NCBI RefSeq assembly: GCF_035582795.1
Contig: NC_134367.1
Coordinates: 111,462,062 to 111,526,061, forward strand
Direction: 5' to 3'
Length of the DNA: 64,000 bases
Source: Mycteria americana
Lineage: Eukaryota > Chordata > Aves > Ciconiiformes > Ciconiidae
This document shows, in pieces, positions 1-12,700 of this stretch. The position numbers and the translations under genes are program-made. The notes beneath the pieces are model-generated. The model saw only the letters and a list, made by a program, of their open reading frames with translations, searched no databases and was not told the DNA's origin. How positions within the stretch are numbered: position 1 is the stretch's first letter; each line of letters begins with the position of its first letter.

Positions 1-374
1 CAAAAAGTAACTAGTTTGGGTAATATGGCCACTCTGATGCTGTTATTGCTAGCAATCCTCACCTAATGTGGTTGCACACTGGAATTAAATGTGAAACACA
101 TACAGGAGCTCTCAATGTTAAATATTTTATTTCTACTGATCAACTGATGCTTTTTGCTCATGATTGAAAGGGGGAAGAACTCCCGATACCAGTATAACTA
201 GATTGTTCTGCTGTTGAGAACATGATAGCAAGTGCAAAAATAACAGTGGTTTTTGCCTGCAAAAAGTTTCTGGTGCTGAATACTACTTTGTATCTTTGGC
301 AGAACTTGGAAGGATCCTGCTTGCGATCTAAACATCCTTTCTGTTTTCTTTTTCTTCTCCTCCCTCCATTTCAG
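1..374 (+). other. MSH2: MSH2 last intron (3' part)
   Basis: This stretch precedes the last MSH2 coding exon. It ends in a pyrimidine-rich tract (about 335-370) followed by a TTTCAG acceptor at 369-374. No coding or repeat signal is seen in it. That it is the final intron is inferred from the exon that follows; its 5' donor lies outside the window. Confidence 0.85.
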
Positions 375-545
375 GAAGGTGAAAAGATAATTCAGGATTT
401 TCTTTGTCAAGTGAAAGCGTTGCCCCTGACAGGTATGTCAGAAGAAGACATCAAAATCAAGCTGAAACAGCTGAGAGATGATGTGTTGGCAAAGAACAAC
501 AGTTTTGTGAATGAAATAATTTCCCGAACGAAAGTTACATCATGA
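375..545 (+). CDS. MSH2: MSH2 DNA mismatch repair protein, last coding exon (partial gene)
   Basis: MSH2 is the common subunit of MutS-alpha (with MSH6) and MutS-beta (with MSH3), the nuclear ATPases that recognise mismatches and small loops. Only the C-terminal 56 residues lie here, starting [10 protein letters not shown] after a clean AG acceptor at 373-374 and ending in KVTS before TGA at 543-545. The core [11 protein letters not shown] and the MSEE...IKLKQL helix are highly characteristic of the vertebrate MSH2 C-terminus. Fifty-six codons equals the length of the last coding exon of human MSH2 as I recall it. This segment lies after the ATPase domain and belongs to the C-terminal dimerisation region. 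The reading frame extends upstream through the intron as an ORF from 222, but the acceptor and homology show that coding starts at 375. The rest of the gene lies to the left of the window. Confidence 0.97.
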   Translation, partial: EGEKIIQDFLCQVKALPLTGMSEEDIKIKLKQLRDDVLAKNNSFVNEIISRTKVTS

Positions 546-785
546 AAGGTGTGAGAACAGGATACAGCTCTTGAAGTGTGTTTTACGTTGCAAGAACTAT
601 CATTTTCTTGTCTTGTAGCTTTTATACTTTATGATACTTGTACTGATTTATGTAGGCTTTTTTTCTTGGATTGTAATTATTTTGTAAAAGATTCTGAGCA
701 CATTCTGTGCTGGATTCCTGCTTTAGTTGTGATCATTGTGTCCTTTTAGAAGTTTTCAATAAAATGCTTTTTCAGTAGTGAAAGA
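546..785 (+). other. MSH2: MSH2 3' untranslated region
   Basis: After the TGA the sequence is AT-rich and non-coding, with T-runs at about 656-665, and leads to a canonical poly(A) signal about 215 nt downstream of the stop. The UTR end is inferred at roughly 775-785. A short 3' UTR fits MSH2 in other vertebrates. Confidence 0.75.
758..763 (+). terminator. MSH2: Poly(A) signal AATAAA of MSH2
   Basis: A canonical AATAAA hexamer lies 213 nt after the MSH2 stop codon and is followed by a T-rich and then GT-containing stretch (766-780) suited to a downstream element. Further AATAAA hexamers at 1447-1452 and 1712-1717 could serve longer transcripts, but nothing else supports them. Confidence 0.75.
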
Positions 786-3700
786 ATTATTGACTGTACA
801 AACAAAACGCGTAATATTTTACCAGAAAAGTGTGCTAGAAAGTATAACAACTCAGATGGCATACAACTACCACAGCCTTGAAAAGCAACAGCGCATACAC
901 AAAATCTTTGTCCTATACCATGATTCTTTTTTATATGATGCAATTACATTAATTCAGCAAAGTTTTAGTAACGCTATATTAGTGCTCCATTAGAAAAAAG
1001 CATCTAATCTAAGTGATTTGTCATAAAATTTTGCATGTGTACCTGTGTGGGGCTTGAGGGGGTGGGGTGGCTTTTTTTTTTTGTTTGCTGTGTGGATGGT
1101 AATGCTCGAGTCATATACTGCAGGGCTGCTCTTCATGCCTGAGTGGTGGTAACTCCTGCATTTTTTGGTGGTTTTGTAATGCGAGCAGAGGCTGGGGTGA
1201 AGTTACAGTTTAACTGGAACTTCTGAGTTGGTCATGATTTGTGAGGTCTGTCTATGAAGAAAAGGCATTGATTTTTATCTAATGTACTTCTCGCACTGAG
1301 CCATTTTGAAAGCATGCAGATGCAAGTTTATATTCTCCTTGAAATTTAACATTTTAAACTGTAGCTCTAGAACACTTTACCTATATTTAAAACTGTCAGT
1401 GTTGAAAGATTAATGGGAAAAGGTGTTTATCGCATGAGATTATAGGAATAAAATCACGCTGAAGATGCCATGCAAACTCTTGCTGTGTTCAGAGATTGCA
1501 TCAGTGGGTGTGTGCTGGGGACAGCAGTGCTGCTGTTAAAGCTGTGCTATAGCTCTGCGTCAGGGATTAATGTGTTGCAGTTGTCTGCATTTAAACATTC
1601 GAACAATAGTCATAAAGGAGGTGTGGTGCTGTTCAACTTGCTGTTGGATAACATTTCTTTGTAGCTAGACTAAGAACTTGGACATACTAGATGTACTTCT
1701 CAACAGAAGAAAATAAAGGCTTGTTGGAGAGGTTTGGGTTCTGCATAACACCTTTTTGGTCTTTAAATGAGAACGCATTCTACTTATAAATACAAAAATA
1801 GACTTGCATTTACAAACAGCACAGTCGATATATGTATTCAGTAGCTGTATCTAGAAAAGCATGTGAATGGAAAAATCTGTTACATAAAGTAATGAAAAAT
1901 ATAGCTGTTTTTGCAAATTCAATTGGTTCAAGCACAAGCTATCCAAAAATACAGAATTATACATAAAATAGACAATGAGAATCCATTTAGAGGATCAAAT
2001 ACTGCAATGACACACAATTTGTATTGGATCAAACTGCTTTAACTGCTGCTAGAAACAGGCAGTTCTTGTAAGGGACTGGAATGGCTGGTGCTTACAGCCT
2101 CTTCCTACATAAGGTGATATTTGTGGTCTGATCAAAGATGCCCCTTGGTTGGTCTCCTGTCCCTAACCGTCAAGATAGGCATAAAACCATCGGTCATTTT
2201 CTCTTCCAGGAATGCCTCTGTTTTCCCCTTGACCCTGTGTGAGCTTTCAGCGTCTACAGCACTCTTAGCCAAGGAGTTCCGCACCAAGCTCTGCCACCTG
2301 CAAGTAGGACCACTTCTTTGCTTTGAACCTCATTCCTAGTTTCATTCAGTGCCTCTTGTTTTTATTATTTAAGTATCCACTCTTTCCACTCTGGAGGTAG
2401 TGCATCAGTACAGCATGTCTGCAGTATGCTGAGGAAAGGCTGCTTTTGTTTTTGCATTGCAGTTGGAGGCTGATAGAGCTGCTCCTGTGTAACCAGATTT
2501 GCCTCTCCCCGAGGGTGAAAGCAGTACTCGTGTATATACTCGGGAGTGATGGGGTACCCTGACAGGACCAGCTCCAGGCAGCACCTTCTCCTCTATGCCT
2601 CAAAAAGGGAGTTCTGCATCTGCAACAAAAAGGATTCAGTTTTTCTCGCGCCCCTCAACACTCACAAGGAAGAAAGGTGCAAGTTAATGGGATTTTAAGA
2701 CTCATCTTTTCAACTATTTTCTCTTCTACACTGCGCTTTCCCCCCTCACCCCCCGAAGTGTACTGCTGCTGCCGGATATAAGCAAGAGAGGATCAAGCAG
2801 AGTTTAGTCTCCATATGTCAGTGCTGCTTGCAAACTGGGTTACAGGTAGTGTGATTTCATGTGAGCAGGAGGGTGGCTATTTTTGCTAGTTCCAATTTAG
2901 CTCTTCGTTCAGAAACGTACCTATGAGACAGGAGCAATTCCAGAACTTTTCTGGTTATTACAGAGCTGTGCCAAGGATGCAAAGATTATCAAAGCTTCAG
3001 AACAAAATAATGTAGCTACTGAGGAGCGGTGAGGCCGTTTACTGTCACCTTGAATAAAGATGCAAAGTTTCTCTTTGCTCGTTCACTTGAGAAAGCTTGG
3101 CATTGAATGCTTACTGCAGGTGTGGTCTCTTTAGTCTGTATTGTTACCGTTCATCTAGAAGGCTGTTCATGAAGAAAATGCATTAGGTGAGGTAAAAGAA
3201 AAGAGCAGACATGATCAAACACTGAAGGAATTATTTTCCTTTGATCACTTTACCACCCACCTCTTAGTGATCAGGAGTTCAAGCAACCTATCTGTGTGCA
3301 GGAGCACCTGGTAGCCAGCCTGATGAGAAAATGCTGTGTTTACCTCTTGGCTTGTGGTCAAAAGCAGGTGAGGTGCTCGGAGGTCAGCAGGGTCCAGTTA
3401 GGTAGGGTTGGAGGACTCGGGGATCAAGCTCACAAATCCAGGGAAAGCCGCCTGCCAGCTCTGGGACTTGGCTTTGCCTATTCCTACCTGCAGCTGTGCG
3501 AGTTCATCTCAAATAATAACGCAGTCGATAAGTGGCTCTGTATCTCTTTACTCCACTGGAACTGAGGTAGTTCTGGAATCAGAAACGGCAGGAACGTGAC
3601 AGAGATGCACTGAAGCTGGCTTGAGGAGAGTTTCAAGCCTCTGAGACACCTTCAGGTACCTGCTTATGAGCAGCAAGCCTGTTACTGGCCTGAGCTTTGT

Positions 3701-6700
3701 TGAACGCAATGACTTTTGTGCTAGCTGTTAGCGGATGTAGCAGTTCTGGGCTGATAACCACTCTGTAAGCGACTGGGAGTGCTCGTGGTCTGATTTTTCC
3801 AGATTTAGGGAAGCCCGTGTGAGAGCTTGTTGCTCTGCTGGAGGAGATGCTGCCTTTGCAGCTCAGCTGAGGTCTAGGATTGTGTGAGCGGTTTGATCTG
3901 ATTTGATGCAAGATTAGGATGACAGTTTAAACTGGTTTTCATGGCATTTAGTGAGTTTCAAATATATGACCAGTATATAGGCTGGGAGATTTCTGTGGCT
4001 ACAAAACCATGTGACAATTGGCCTTAGTATTCTGCAGTGTGACAGATTTATTTGAAAAAGCAAGGGAGAGCAGTTGTGGCTATGCATCCAAAGTAGCGTG
4101 AGGTCATGCATCGAACACTTTGCATCTTGCTGACCTGGGAACAAGGAAAACAAGTGGCCATAGGAGCCTGAAGCCTTAAAAGACAGTGGGAGAGGTGCTG
4201 TCATCTCTGAGAGATGGCTGCGACCCTTACAGGTAGAATTTGGCCCTTGATGCTGCCTGTTTTTTGCTTAAAAGGCCTTGTTTGCAGTTGTATCTCAGCT
4301 GTTCTTGTTCCTCTCCCAGCCTTGCAGCCTCCTTTCCCAGCCTGTTGCCTTTCCTTTCCTTACTCTTGCCAGGTGTCTGCACTGTCCCTATACACAGCAG
4401 AGCACCTTGCATTGCTACATTTCATGTATGTGTGTCTCTTAGCTATCAGCAATGCTTTTTATCCTTTGCATGGGGTGGACAGGGGTAGATACATTCCTGC
4501 ATTTGTATTCTCTCCTAAATCCAGTTCTGGTTATGACCAAGGCTTAAAGCAAAAGGGAGCCTCCTCCTTAAAAGCCAGTCTAGCTCAGTTTGGCAGGGCT
4601 GGTAGAGACATTACTGGCGTGTGCTGCTTTGCCAGTCAAGTTGAGAGGGAGCAACCTCTGCTGTTGAAGAGGGAAGTGACAATTCCTAATCGTTCTCAGC
4701 GGCAGCTGGGACTTACCCTCCTGATGTGGTGTCCCCTGCTGCCCAGACCAGCAGCAGTGGCTGTAACTAAAGGAAACGATACTATGAAGTAGATGGCAGA
4801 TTGTGTTTGCTCCAGCAGCTGGAGCGAGTAGCACTTTTCTAGAGGTGAGAAAATGTATTTGCTTTTTTGCTATCGTGGAAAAAGGTGCCGTGGCACCTGG
4901 GTTGAGCTGCTGGGTGCTCATGGCAGTTTCCGTAAGGATGTAATTGTTCTGTCCTCATAGGGATGGTTGGAAACCTGAAAACAGTTGTGCTAAACATGAG
5001 CTGAGGGAAAAACTGAGAGTAAATAGCCCGTGCTTATGAGAGCAGTTCCCCTGCTGATCCACCTGGTCCTGCTGCATACTGCAAAGTCATTGCTTGTCAG
5101 GGCAGTGCACTCGCACAGGGGGCTTCTGCAATTTGCCCCTTTTTTTCTTTCCAAAAAGGAGACAACTGTTCCTATGTGGGTCAGTGTGGGCTCTGGCAGT
5201 GAGCCCCACTGTGCCATGGCAAAGGGCAGACCTTTAGCCTGAGCAGGGAGGGCTGTAGCCGATCACCCTGGCAGTCTGGTCCCATCTCCAACCCGCCACT
5301 GGACTGTGCAATGGGGGAGGCAAGAACCTTGGCAGCAGTGGCTAGCTAGGCAGCCTGTTCCTAAAGAGCACTATGCCTGCTTGAAGTGGCTGGTTTATGC
5401 CCTGAGGGGACATTTGGATTTTCACATTGAGATTTTGAAATAATATCTTTTCCTCTTGTCCCACATCTTTCTATTTGTGCATAGAAATGGTATAAAACTT
5501 CAGGAAAATATACACCACTGTGGACTTTAGACCAGAGATTGTTGGTCTTTTCAGCATGCCCGCTGGTTCCCCTTGCATGGCTGTTCCCACACCACTGCGA
5601 TGCCTCTGACAGCAGAAAGTCCGAGCCAGCAAACCTCTCTACACCCACCCAACACGATCCAGAGCTGCCCGGGGACCTGCTGTTCCAATGCAGGTGCACC
5701 CAGGCTGGCGCTGCAGGGAGCTAGAGTCCAGCAAATCTGGCCACGTGCTGTACCTCCTCCCCAGGGCCTGTGGTTTCAACAACAAACTCTCTCCACGGAA
5801 TCAAAAACGTAGCTGTGGTCACAATGTGGTCCTACGCCTTCCAAGGAATGACAAGGTGTGTTACCATAGTGCAAGCCTTGCAGATTTTAGGTTATCTTTG
5901 GAAATGCCCTTTAGAAGCATTTCTCTTCTCCCTGGATATTTTCAGTAACTCTTCCTCATGTCTTTCTGCTGTAGGTTGTTGCTGACTTAAATGTCCCTTC
6001 TTTGGTTTTCAGGGTCCCAACGTAATGGCAACTAGTTTCCTTACACTTTGATGTGCTAATGAAGAAGGTAAAAATAAAAATCAAGCTTCATATCAATGTT
6101 CAACCCCAAAACTATCAGCAAGATGATTCTGATACTGATTCTAGTGCAGATGCTCTGGCTGTACCAAGTCTTTTTATCACCATGACCTGGGAAGACAGCG
6201 TAGGAGTTTCAGTTTCTATAACCACTAATTGCTCCTCTTTTCACCTTGGGCAGTAATAGATTTTTCAAGCTCATGCTCTCTTTCTGTTTGCAGTAGGTCA
6301 TCTTTTGTATCTTGATTCTGCTGTGGCATTTATCATTCAATTCAGGGACACTGGGATGCAGTGTAACAATTCACTCGCACGTTAATAGCTATCAATGACA
6401 TTAAAAGGAAAAAAAAGCCTGTCTACTTTGTGCCTGTGTGCTGTATAAAAGGATGTGTGTTAAAGCGCAAAAGGCTAGCGATCTGGATCTGGGAACACAA
6501 GGAGGTGCACATGAGCTGGGCGAGATGCTCCCTCTTTCTGTGGATGTATGTCCATGTTGAAACTCGAGCAGCCCCCTGGGTTTAAAAACAAAACCAAACC
6601 AACTTCCTAACCCCCCAGCTGTGCGTTAACCTGCTGAAGGTACCATTTTCATGCAAGTCCCAACCTTGGTGGCTTTGCAGCTTTGCCACGAGGGATGCTG

Positions 6701-9140
6701 GTCTCTCAGGATGCCAGATGTTGCACACATCAGTGAGGGTAAGAGAGGGTTTGGGAGGGGGGTTGCAGTAGGTAGCCTGTTACTCTACCTCCAACCAGGA
6801 ACCAAAGCACCTAGTTCCACCTCTCTCCATGCAGTAAGCATGGGAGATGCCAGCACGGTTACTTAGTTTTATGTTGGTTGCTGTGACGGTACCCTGAGCC
6901 CTGCAAAACCAAACTGCAACAAATGGCATAGCAGGGCTTGGCTGTCAGGAAGCTCTGTGCTTCTCCCATCTGGCATGAAAGCCCGAGCCTGCAAGAGCGG
7001 CTGTAGCAGCTGGGAGCAGCTACCCCGGGGTAACTCTGGTAGTGCTGACTCCACGGTGTTGCCTCTTTCGGTCCAACCTGGGGGCACCCCAGTTGCTGTA
7101 GGAACCCCGGTCCCCAGTGCACATTCTCCTTCCTCTGCAAGGGCTCTTGAAGATGCTATTTCAGTGGTCCTTTGGCCACTGATGTTTTGCTCTAGTTATG
7201 ACCTTTAATTTAAATGAAGTCATCTGAGACCAAAAACACCTGTTTGAGGTTTCCCCAGAAAATAACACTTATTAAGCAGGCTGTGGACCACGGGCATTAT
7301 AAAACACTTGCATGGCTGGGTAGCTTGCTTAAGATGTTCGGTCTTCTGAGGGGGAAGTGTGGCCTCCCCAAAACGCTGCCGATGCTGAAGGCACTGGGCA
7401 GATGGTGCTCCCTCGGGACCCCGGCTTGGACCTGCCTGCCCCAGGACAGCGAAGCCGGCTCACTTCAGCAAAGCAGCAGCTGGAGCAGAGCCAAACTGGC
7501 TCTAGCAGACCGGAGTCTCACTCCTAGTCATCCGATGTACATTTTCACCTACAGTAGCCTTTTAATGGTTTTTTTTTTTTCCCCCCAGGAAGGAAATCAA
7601 TTTGCAAAAGGGAAATCTCGCAGAAGCCCCTCTTTCTGTGCTGCAGGGGCTGGATTTCAAGCACGATATATTATGGTGCAACAGTGGTTATGAGAAAACC
7701 GCAGTGCTGTTTGTCTTTCTGCTGTAGAGAGACACAGGATTAGCTCTCTGTAATCTCTCTTGTAAGAGATGTGCTCATCTGGTGTGAATCGGAGGAGCTG
7801 CATGAAGTAAATGTTTTTTTTCCCTGAGATTAGGCTGGCTGTTGATTTGGCCCATGGATCCATGCTAATGCTATTGTGCTCTTAGTAGTTCTCAATGGTT
7901 TAATTTCTCTCTCTTGAGTGTAGTTTGTCTGTAGACAAAAGTGTAATTTTCTTACAGGAAAACTTTGGCAGCTGATGAACATCTTACCCATTAGTATTGC
8001 AAAGTTCAGTTTTACTGATTTTTTTTTTTAAGGGATTCCAGCCATGCAGTGAGAACTGGCCTCCATCAGTGACTAGATGCTCACTTATTCTGTGTGCATG
8101 AGAGAAAATCAAACCATCCAAGACTTTGCTGCACCTCCCGCGCATCCTGAGGAACGCGCTGCTTAGGACCTTTCTTTTCCTGTTTCCCCTGTCAAAGGAA
8201 ATCAGGTAAGGTGTCAGGCTGCTTGAAGATGCTTTATGTGAACAAGAGGGGTTTTTTGGGAGTACAGTAACCAGTGCAGGAATCTGACATTTGCAGATAA
8301 TGCCTAAAAACTGACTCTTTGGCCCACCCAGGAGGACAGGGTGCTGCGTGAGGGGTGCCTGGTACGAACCCCAGAGCTGCTGTGCCTGCCCCGGGAGCTG
8401 CGGGCACAGCACCCGGCCAGTCTCCCTCCAGGGAGGATTTTGGCAACAGATATATGGCGTAGCGGCCGCTGGGCTTCCTGCAGCTGGCCTGCTGGCAGGG
8501 AGGGTGAGCTGCGGGAGCGACTGCGGGCACTCAGTGCATCAGTGGGATGGAGCAAACCCACCCACCCGGTAAACTGAGGGAACCAGGAGTAACTGGTGCA
8601 GCTGCTGCTTTAGGGCACAGTAGGGTCTCTTGCTTTTCTTCTTTTAAAACTCAGAACTTGAAGGCAGTCTGTAGTACTGTCCTTGGGAGTCGGCCTGCTA
8701 TCGACTTGGCACAGAGCTGATCTTCAGCCTAACAGAGATTCGGGCATGTCTTTTGGTTCAGGGGTGACGGGGGGCTGTAGGTATGGGAGAACACAACGTG
8801 CCTGCACCAGGGCGGCTCTGAAGCTTCAGCCTGTACCATGTGTGCAAACAAAGTGGGGTGCTCCGGGGAGTGTGTGGAAGCAGCTTAATTTCAGCCTTCA
8901 AAGTCATCACCCCACAACGTCAAACTGCTGTCAACACACAGGAGTTACTCCTAGCTCCTGGCTGGGGTTTGGAGGACCCTTAGTGGGAACTGCTGTTCGC
9001 TCTTGCCTCATTCTTGCTCGGTCCATTAGAAAAGACCTTCTTTGTTAATTGAGAAGAAACAACAAGGAAAGCAGTAATTAAATGAACATATGAAACGTGC
9101 ACAGCCATGGGCCTTTTGACTTCTTAAAAAAGTCCTCATT
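786..9140. other. Intergenic DNA downstream of MSH2
   Basis: No exon, RNA gene or well-preserved transposon is recognised here. The open frames are short, overlap on both strands and lack splice context or known motifs; the longest, at 4214-4792 (+), is cysteine- and leucine-rich without any family resemblance. The stretch includes the possible distal MSH2 poly(A) hexamers near 1.45 and 1.71 kb and short homopolymer runs (T at about 1071-1082 and 7569-7580). Confidence 0.6.
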
Positions 9141-9145
9141 GTAAT

Positions 9146-9743
9146 TGTCGTGGTTTAACCCCAGCCAGCAACTAAGCCCCACACAGCCACTCACTCACTT
9201 TCCCGACAGCGGGATGGGGGAGAGAATCAGAAGGGTAAAAGTGATAAAACTCGTGGGTTGAGATAAAGACAGTTTAATAGCTAAAGCAAAAGCCACGCAC
9301 ACAAGCAAAGCAAAACAAGGAATTCATTCACTGCTTCCCATGGGCAGGCAGGTGTTCAGCCATCTCCAGGAAAGCAGGGCTCCAGCACGCGTTAACGGTT
9401 ACTTGGGAAGACAAACGCCATCTCTCCGAATGTCCCCCCCCTTCCTCCTTCTTCCCCCAGCTCCATATGCTGAGCATGGTATCATATGGTATGGAATAGC
9501 CCTTTGGTCAGTTGGGCTCAGCTGTCCCAGCCGTGTCCCCTCCCAACTCCTTGTGCCCCCCCAGCCCACTCGCTGGTGGGGTTGGGTGAGGAGCAGAAAA
9601 GGCCTTGACTCTGTGTAAGCACTGCTCAGCAGTAATGAAAACATCCCTGTGTTATCCACACTGTTTCCAGCACAAATCCAAAACACAGCCCCATACTAGC
9701 TACTGTGAAGAAAATTAACTCTACCCCAGCCAAAACCAGCACA
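9146..9743 (-). mobile_element. Solo LTR of an avian endogenous retrovirus (ERVL-like), copy 1
   Basis: A 598-bp element runs from TGTCGTGG to CCAGCACA and is flanked by an exact 5-bp target-site duplication GTAAT (9141-9145 and 9744-9748). Both ends carry the TG...CA termini of an LTR. Its orientation is minus, judged from copy 4, which shows the order TATA box then poly(A) signal. In this copy the position of the TATA box is mutated to a CATATGGAG-like sequence. It shares long blocks with the LTRs at 37417-37990 and 50612-51150. There is no internal gag, pol or env, so it is a solo LTR left by recombination. A 5-bp duplication suits ERVL-type integration; the exact family name is not assigned. 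Confidence 0.93.
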
Positions 9744-9748
9744 GTAAT

Positions 9749-12700
9749 ATACTGTAACTGTGGTAATATGACCAAATGGGGCAGAGCAGGAGAGAGCTCC
9801 TGGTAGGGCACTCGCAAGTAGATGTGCATGGAGAGCAGGTCTCTCAGCAGCTCCTGATGGAGGCAATGCCGGCACAGAGAACCTGAAACCTATCTTAATT
9901 AAATTACATATTCATCTCCTATTGGAACATAACAAATCCCACTGCTTCAGAGCTGTAAGCCAGAAGTGAACACCACAGCAGTGGCTCTGACAAAAGTACG
10001 GATGATCCATTGCTCGTCCCTTGCTGCTCTTCCCAGAGTCACAGGAGGTGGCATGTTGTAGCAGTCATATAACTGAATACCTGGTTAGGTGGAAATGAAT
10101 AACCCCTCGTGTCCTAGGGCTGTGGTGCTTCACCTAGACGTATCATGCAAGCGGAACAAACCAGCTACGCATGCTGCATGATGCAAAGAAACCCCTTCCT
10201 TTTGCATTTGTTTCCCCAGGCTTGTAGGAGCTGGTTTTCACCCATCTACCACCCGCGACGAGCTGCATTGCTGGTGGGGGACGATGGGCATGGTTTTCTT
10301 CTGCCCAGGCTCTGCTCCTCCCTCCGCACCCAGGAGACCCTGCTGCAGCAGAGCTCACTGGCCAAGGGGTTTGCCAACTCTAGCCATGTTTTCTGCTGAC
10401 CAATTTCACTGCTTTCCAGCTTGGCTTTGTCTGCTGGCAGAAGGTTGCTGTGCTGGGACTGAGCTACTCAGAGGAAAGTGAGGTTTTAGCTGCCAGTCCA
10501 GCTCGGGTCCCTCGACTCAGTGCAGCCGGGGCCCGAGCCTGGGAAGGGACTTCCTCACACCCCTTCCAACCAGCCCTGGGTGCTCTCAGAAAGGCGTGTT
10601 TTCTTACCTCCGAACATCCACCTCCCTACCACCAAAACAAGGATAACAGCGATCCCCGTTTCCAATCGCTCAGCTGCTGATCAGGGCCTAGAGCACTGCA
10701 AAAACAGAGAAATAGTGCTAAAAATAGCTTTTTGTCCTCTGCAAAGGGCAGCTCAGCTCTAGCACAGCTGTTTACCTGCGTGACTTCGGGATGGCCAACA
10801 GCAAACAGCTGGGGCTCACTCTGCTGAGACGGTATAAATAGAAATCAGCTGCTTGTGGCTTTGACTGCAGAGTGAAACACACTTGTTAGCGCAGGAGATA
10901 GCCGCTAATCTTTTTTAAAAAAGAGTTGTGAAAATTATTTAGTGGTCTGCAGGGCTTGTGTGTTTCTGCTTGATGTTCAGTTGGCTCTATCTGCGGTTCA
11001 TTATCCCCCACCTTTCCCAAAGGACAGCGATCTCCTGTTACGAGGTCTGCCTAAGTATGATCTTTATCCAAATGGGGAAATCTAGTCTGGAAAATGGATT
11101 GCAACACATCTGGTCTATAGAGAACAGGTGACCATTAATGCATTTGACAAGGAGCTAAAAGAAACCTCCATAGCTGTCAGTCAGGGAGGTTTTGGGAAAC
11201 CAAAACCAAGCCAAGTGCCTTGTCTGCCTCTGAGATGGTACTTGACGCCTTTGGTTGCTGAAGCAAGGGATGCTCTTCTCTGCTTCTGCTGCGGTTACGT
11301 GTATCTCCAAACGCAGTGTGCTGCTTTGCACTATATCAAGTATGTGTGCAAATGGACAACCTAAATTCCTCTGGTTTTAGCACCGTGGAATTGGATAGAG
11401 AAACAGGGAGGAGAGGATGAGCTCCTCCAAGAGGAGCATGTGCTTAAACTGCAATGGTACAAATGGATAACCACAGGGTTTTCACGTCATATACCAGAGT
11501 CTGCTCAATTTTGCTGTTGTGGGAGTTAGTGACAAAACTTGCATCGATTTGAACGGAGCAGGACGAGGTCACCGCATGCCCTTGTGATGTTTTAATTCTC
11601 ACTTCCTCGTGTACTGAAAACACAAGCGCTGAAGCCTTTGAGGCTCAGTGGGGTCCTAAACCCGAAGGCCGAGGTGTGGGGCTGCAGCACCCCTGCCCAG
11701 GCTCTTGCTGCGGGGGACTGGCGGGTGGTCAGCGCAGAGACCACCACTGAAAGCATCTCAATTAGACGTCAGTCTTTAATTAAGCACCAGGAAAGCTGCA
11801 GGCAAGAGCTGCTGGGTACCAGACCCCTTTACATTCCCTGCTCCCTCATCTCCCTGTTTCTCCCTGACTTCGTGGCTATCGCCTGTCTTCTCTATCTCAT
11901 CGTTACCTTTCTCTCGCTATCTTCCCTTTCCCTGTGTGGTGATAGCAGAGATGCTGGTTGGGAACGGAGGCTGGTGGCGAGGGTGAGGGGAAGCGTGTGC
12001 TGCAGCTGAGTGGGGGGTGAATCCGCCGTGGGGAGGTGGGAGAGGGACCGGCTGCAATTTTTGGATGCCCTTCATGAGCTGCTCTAAAAAGACCAAACAA
12101 TAACACAAAAGGCTGTTTGCACTCGGAAATAGTCCAATTTGTGCTTTTAAAAAAATGTCTACACTAGCAAAGTCTTTCAATTCCAGCTAATGAGGAAAGT
12201 GGCTGCAAAGATCGATGCTCCTGAACGTGCGCAGGCAGAACAGCGTCGGGACTTGGATGGCGGAAAGCCTGGTGCAATCAGGTCGTGTTGTGCCTCCTGA
12301 AAAATTTGCCTTTGTCGAAATGCAATCAGGGAAGTTTTAGGCTTGAGATAATGTTTGGAATAGGCGACCTGAAGGCTGTGTTGATACAGAGAGGTTAGCC
12401 TGTTCCCCAGACGCCTTCGCGTTCCCTCAGTGGGTGGGTTAGAAAGGAAAGCCAGGAGGGAACCTTTGGTATTTTAGGAGACTTATGTGGCCTGTTAAAA
12501 TCACTTATAATGACCTGTTAAGATGTAATAGTAATATAACCACGGCAGTATGTTGTGTGCTTATGTAAGCTTAGTATAAATGCCTCCTCATATTTAGCTT
12601 ATGTTGATACCCTTGACCAAGAGTTAGGAAACGATTGGAAAAATTTATATATATATAAATTAATATATAGATAAAAATGTGTTAAATTCATCTTTCTAGG

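Noticed and set aside
222..374. Upstream extension of the MSH2 frame from an ATG at 222
   Set aside because: The frame is open, but the polypyrimidine tract and AG acceptor at 373-374 and the family homology show that this is intron.
4214..4792. 192-codon open frame on the plus strand
   Set aside because: No recognisable domain, no splice context, and overlapping open frames of similar quality on the other strand.
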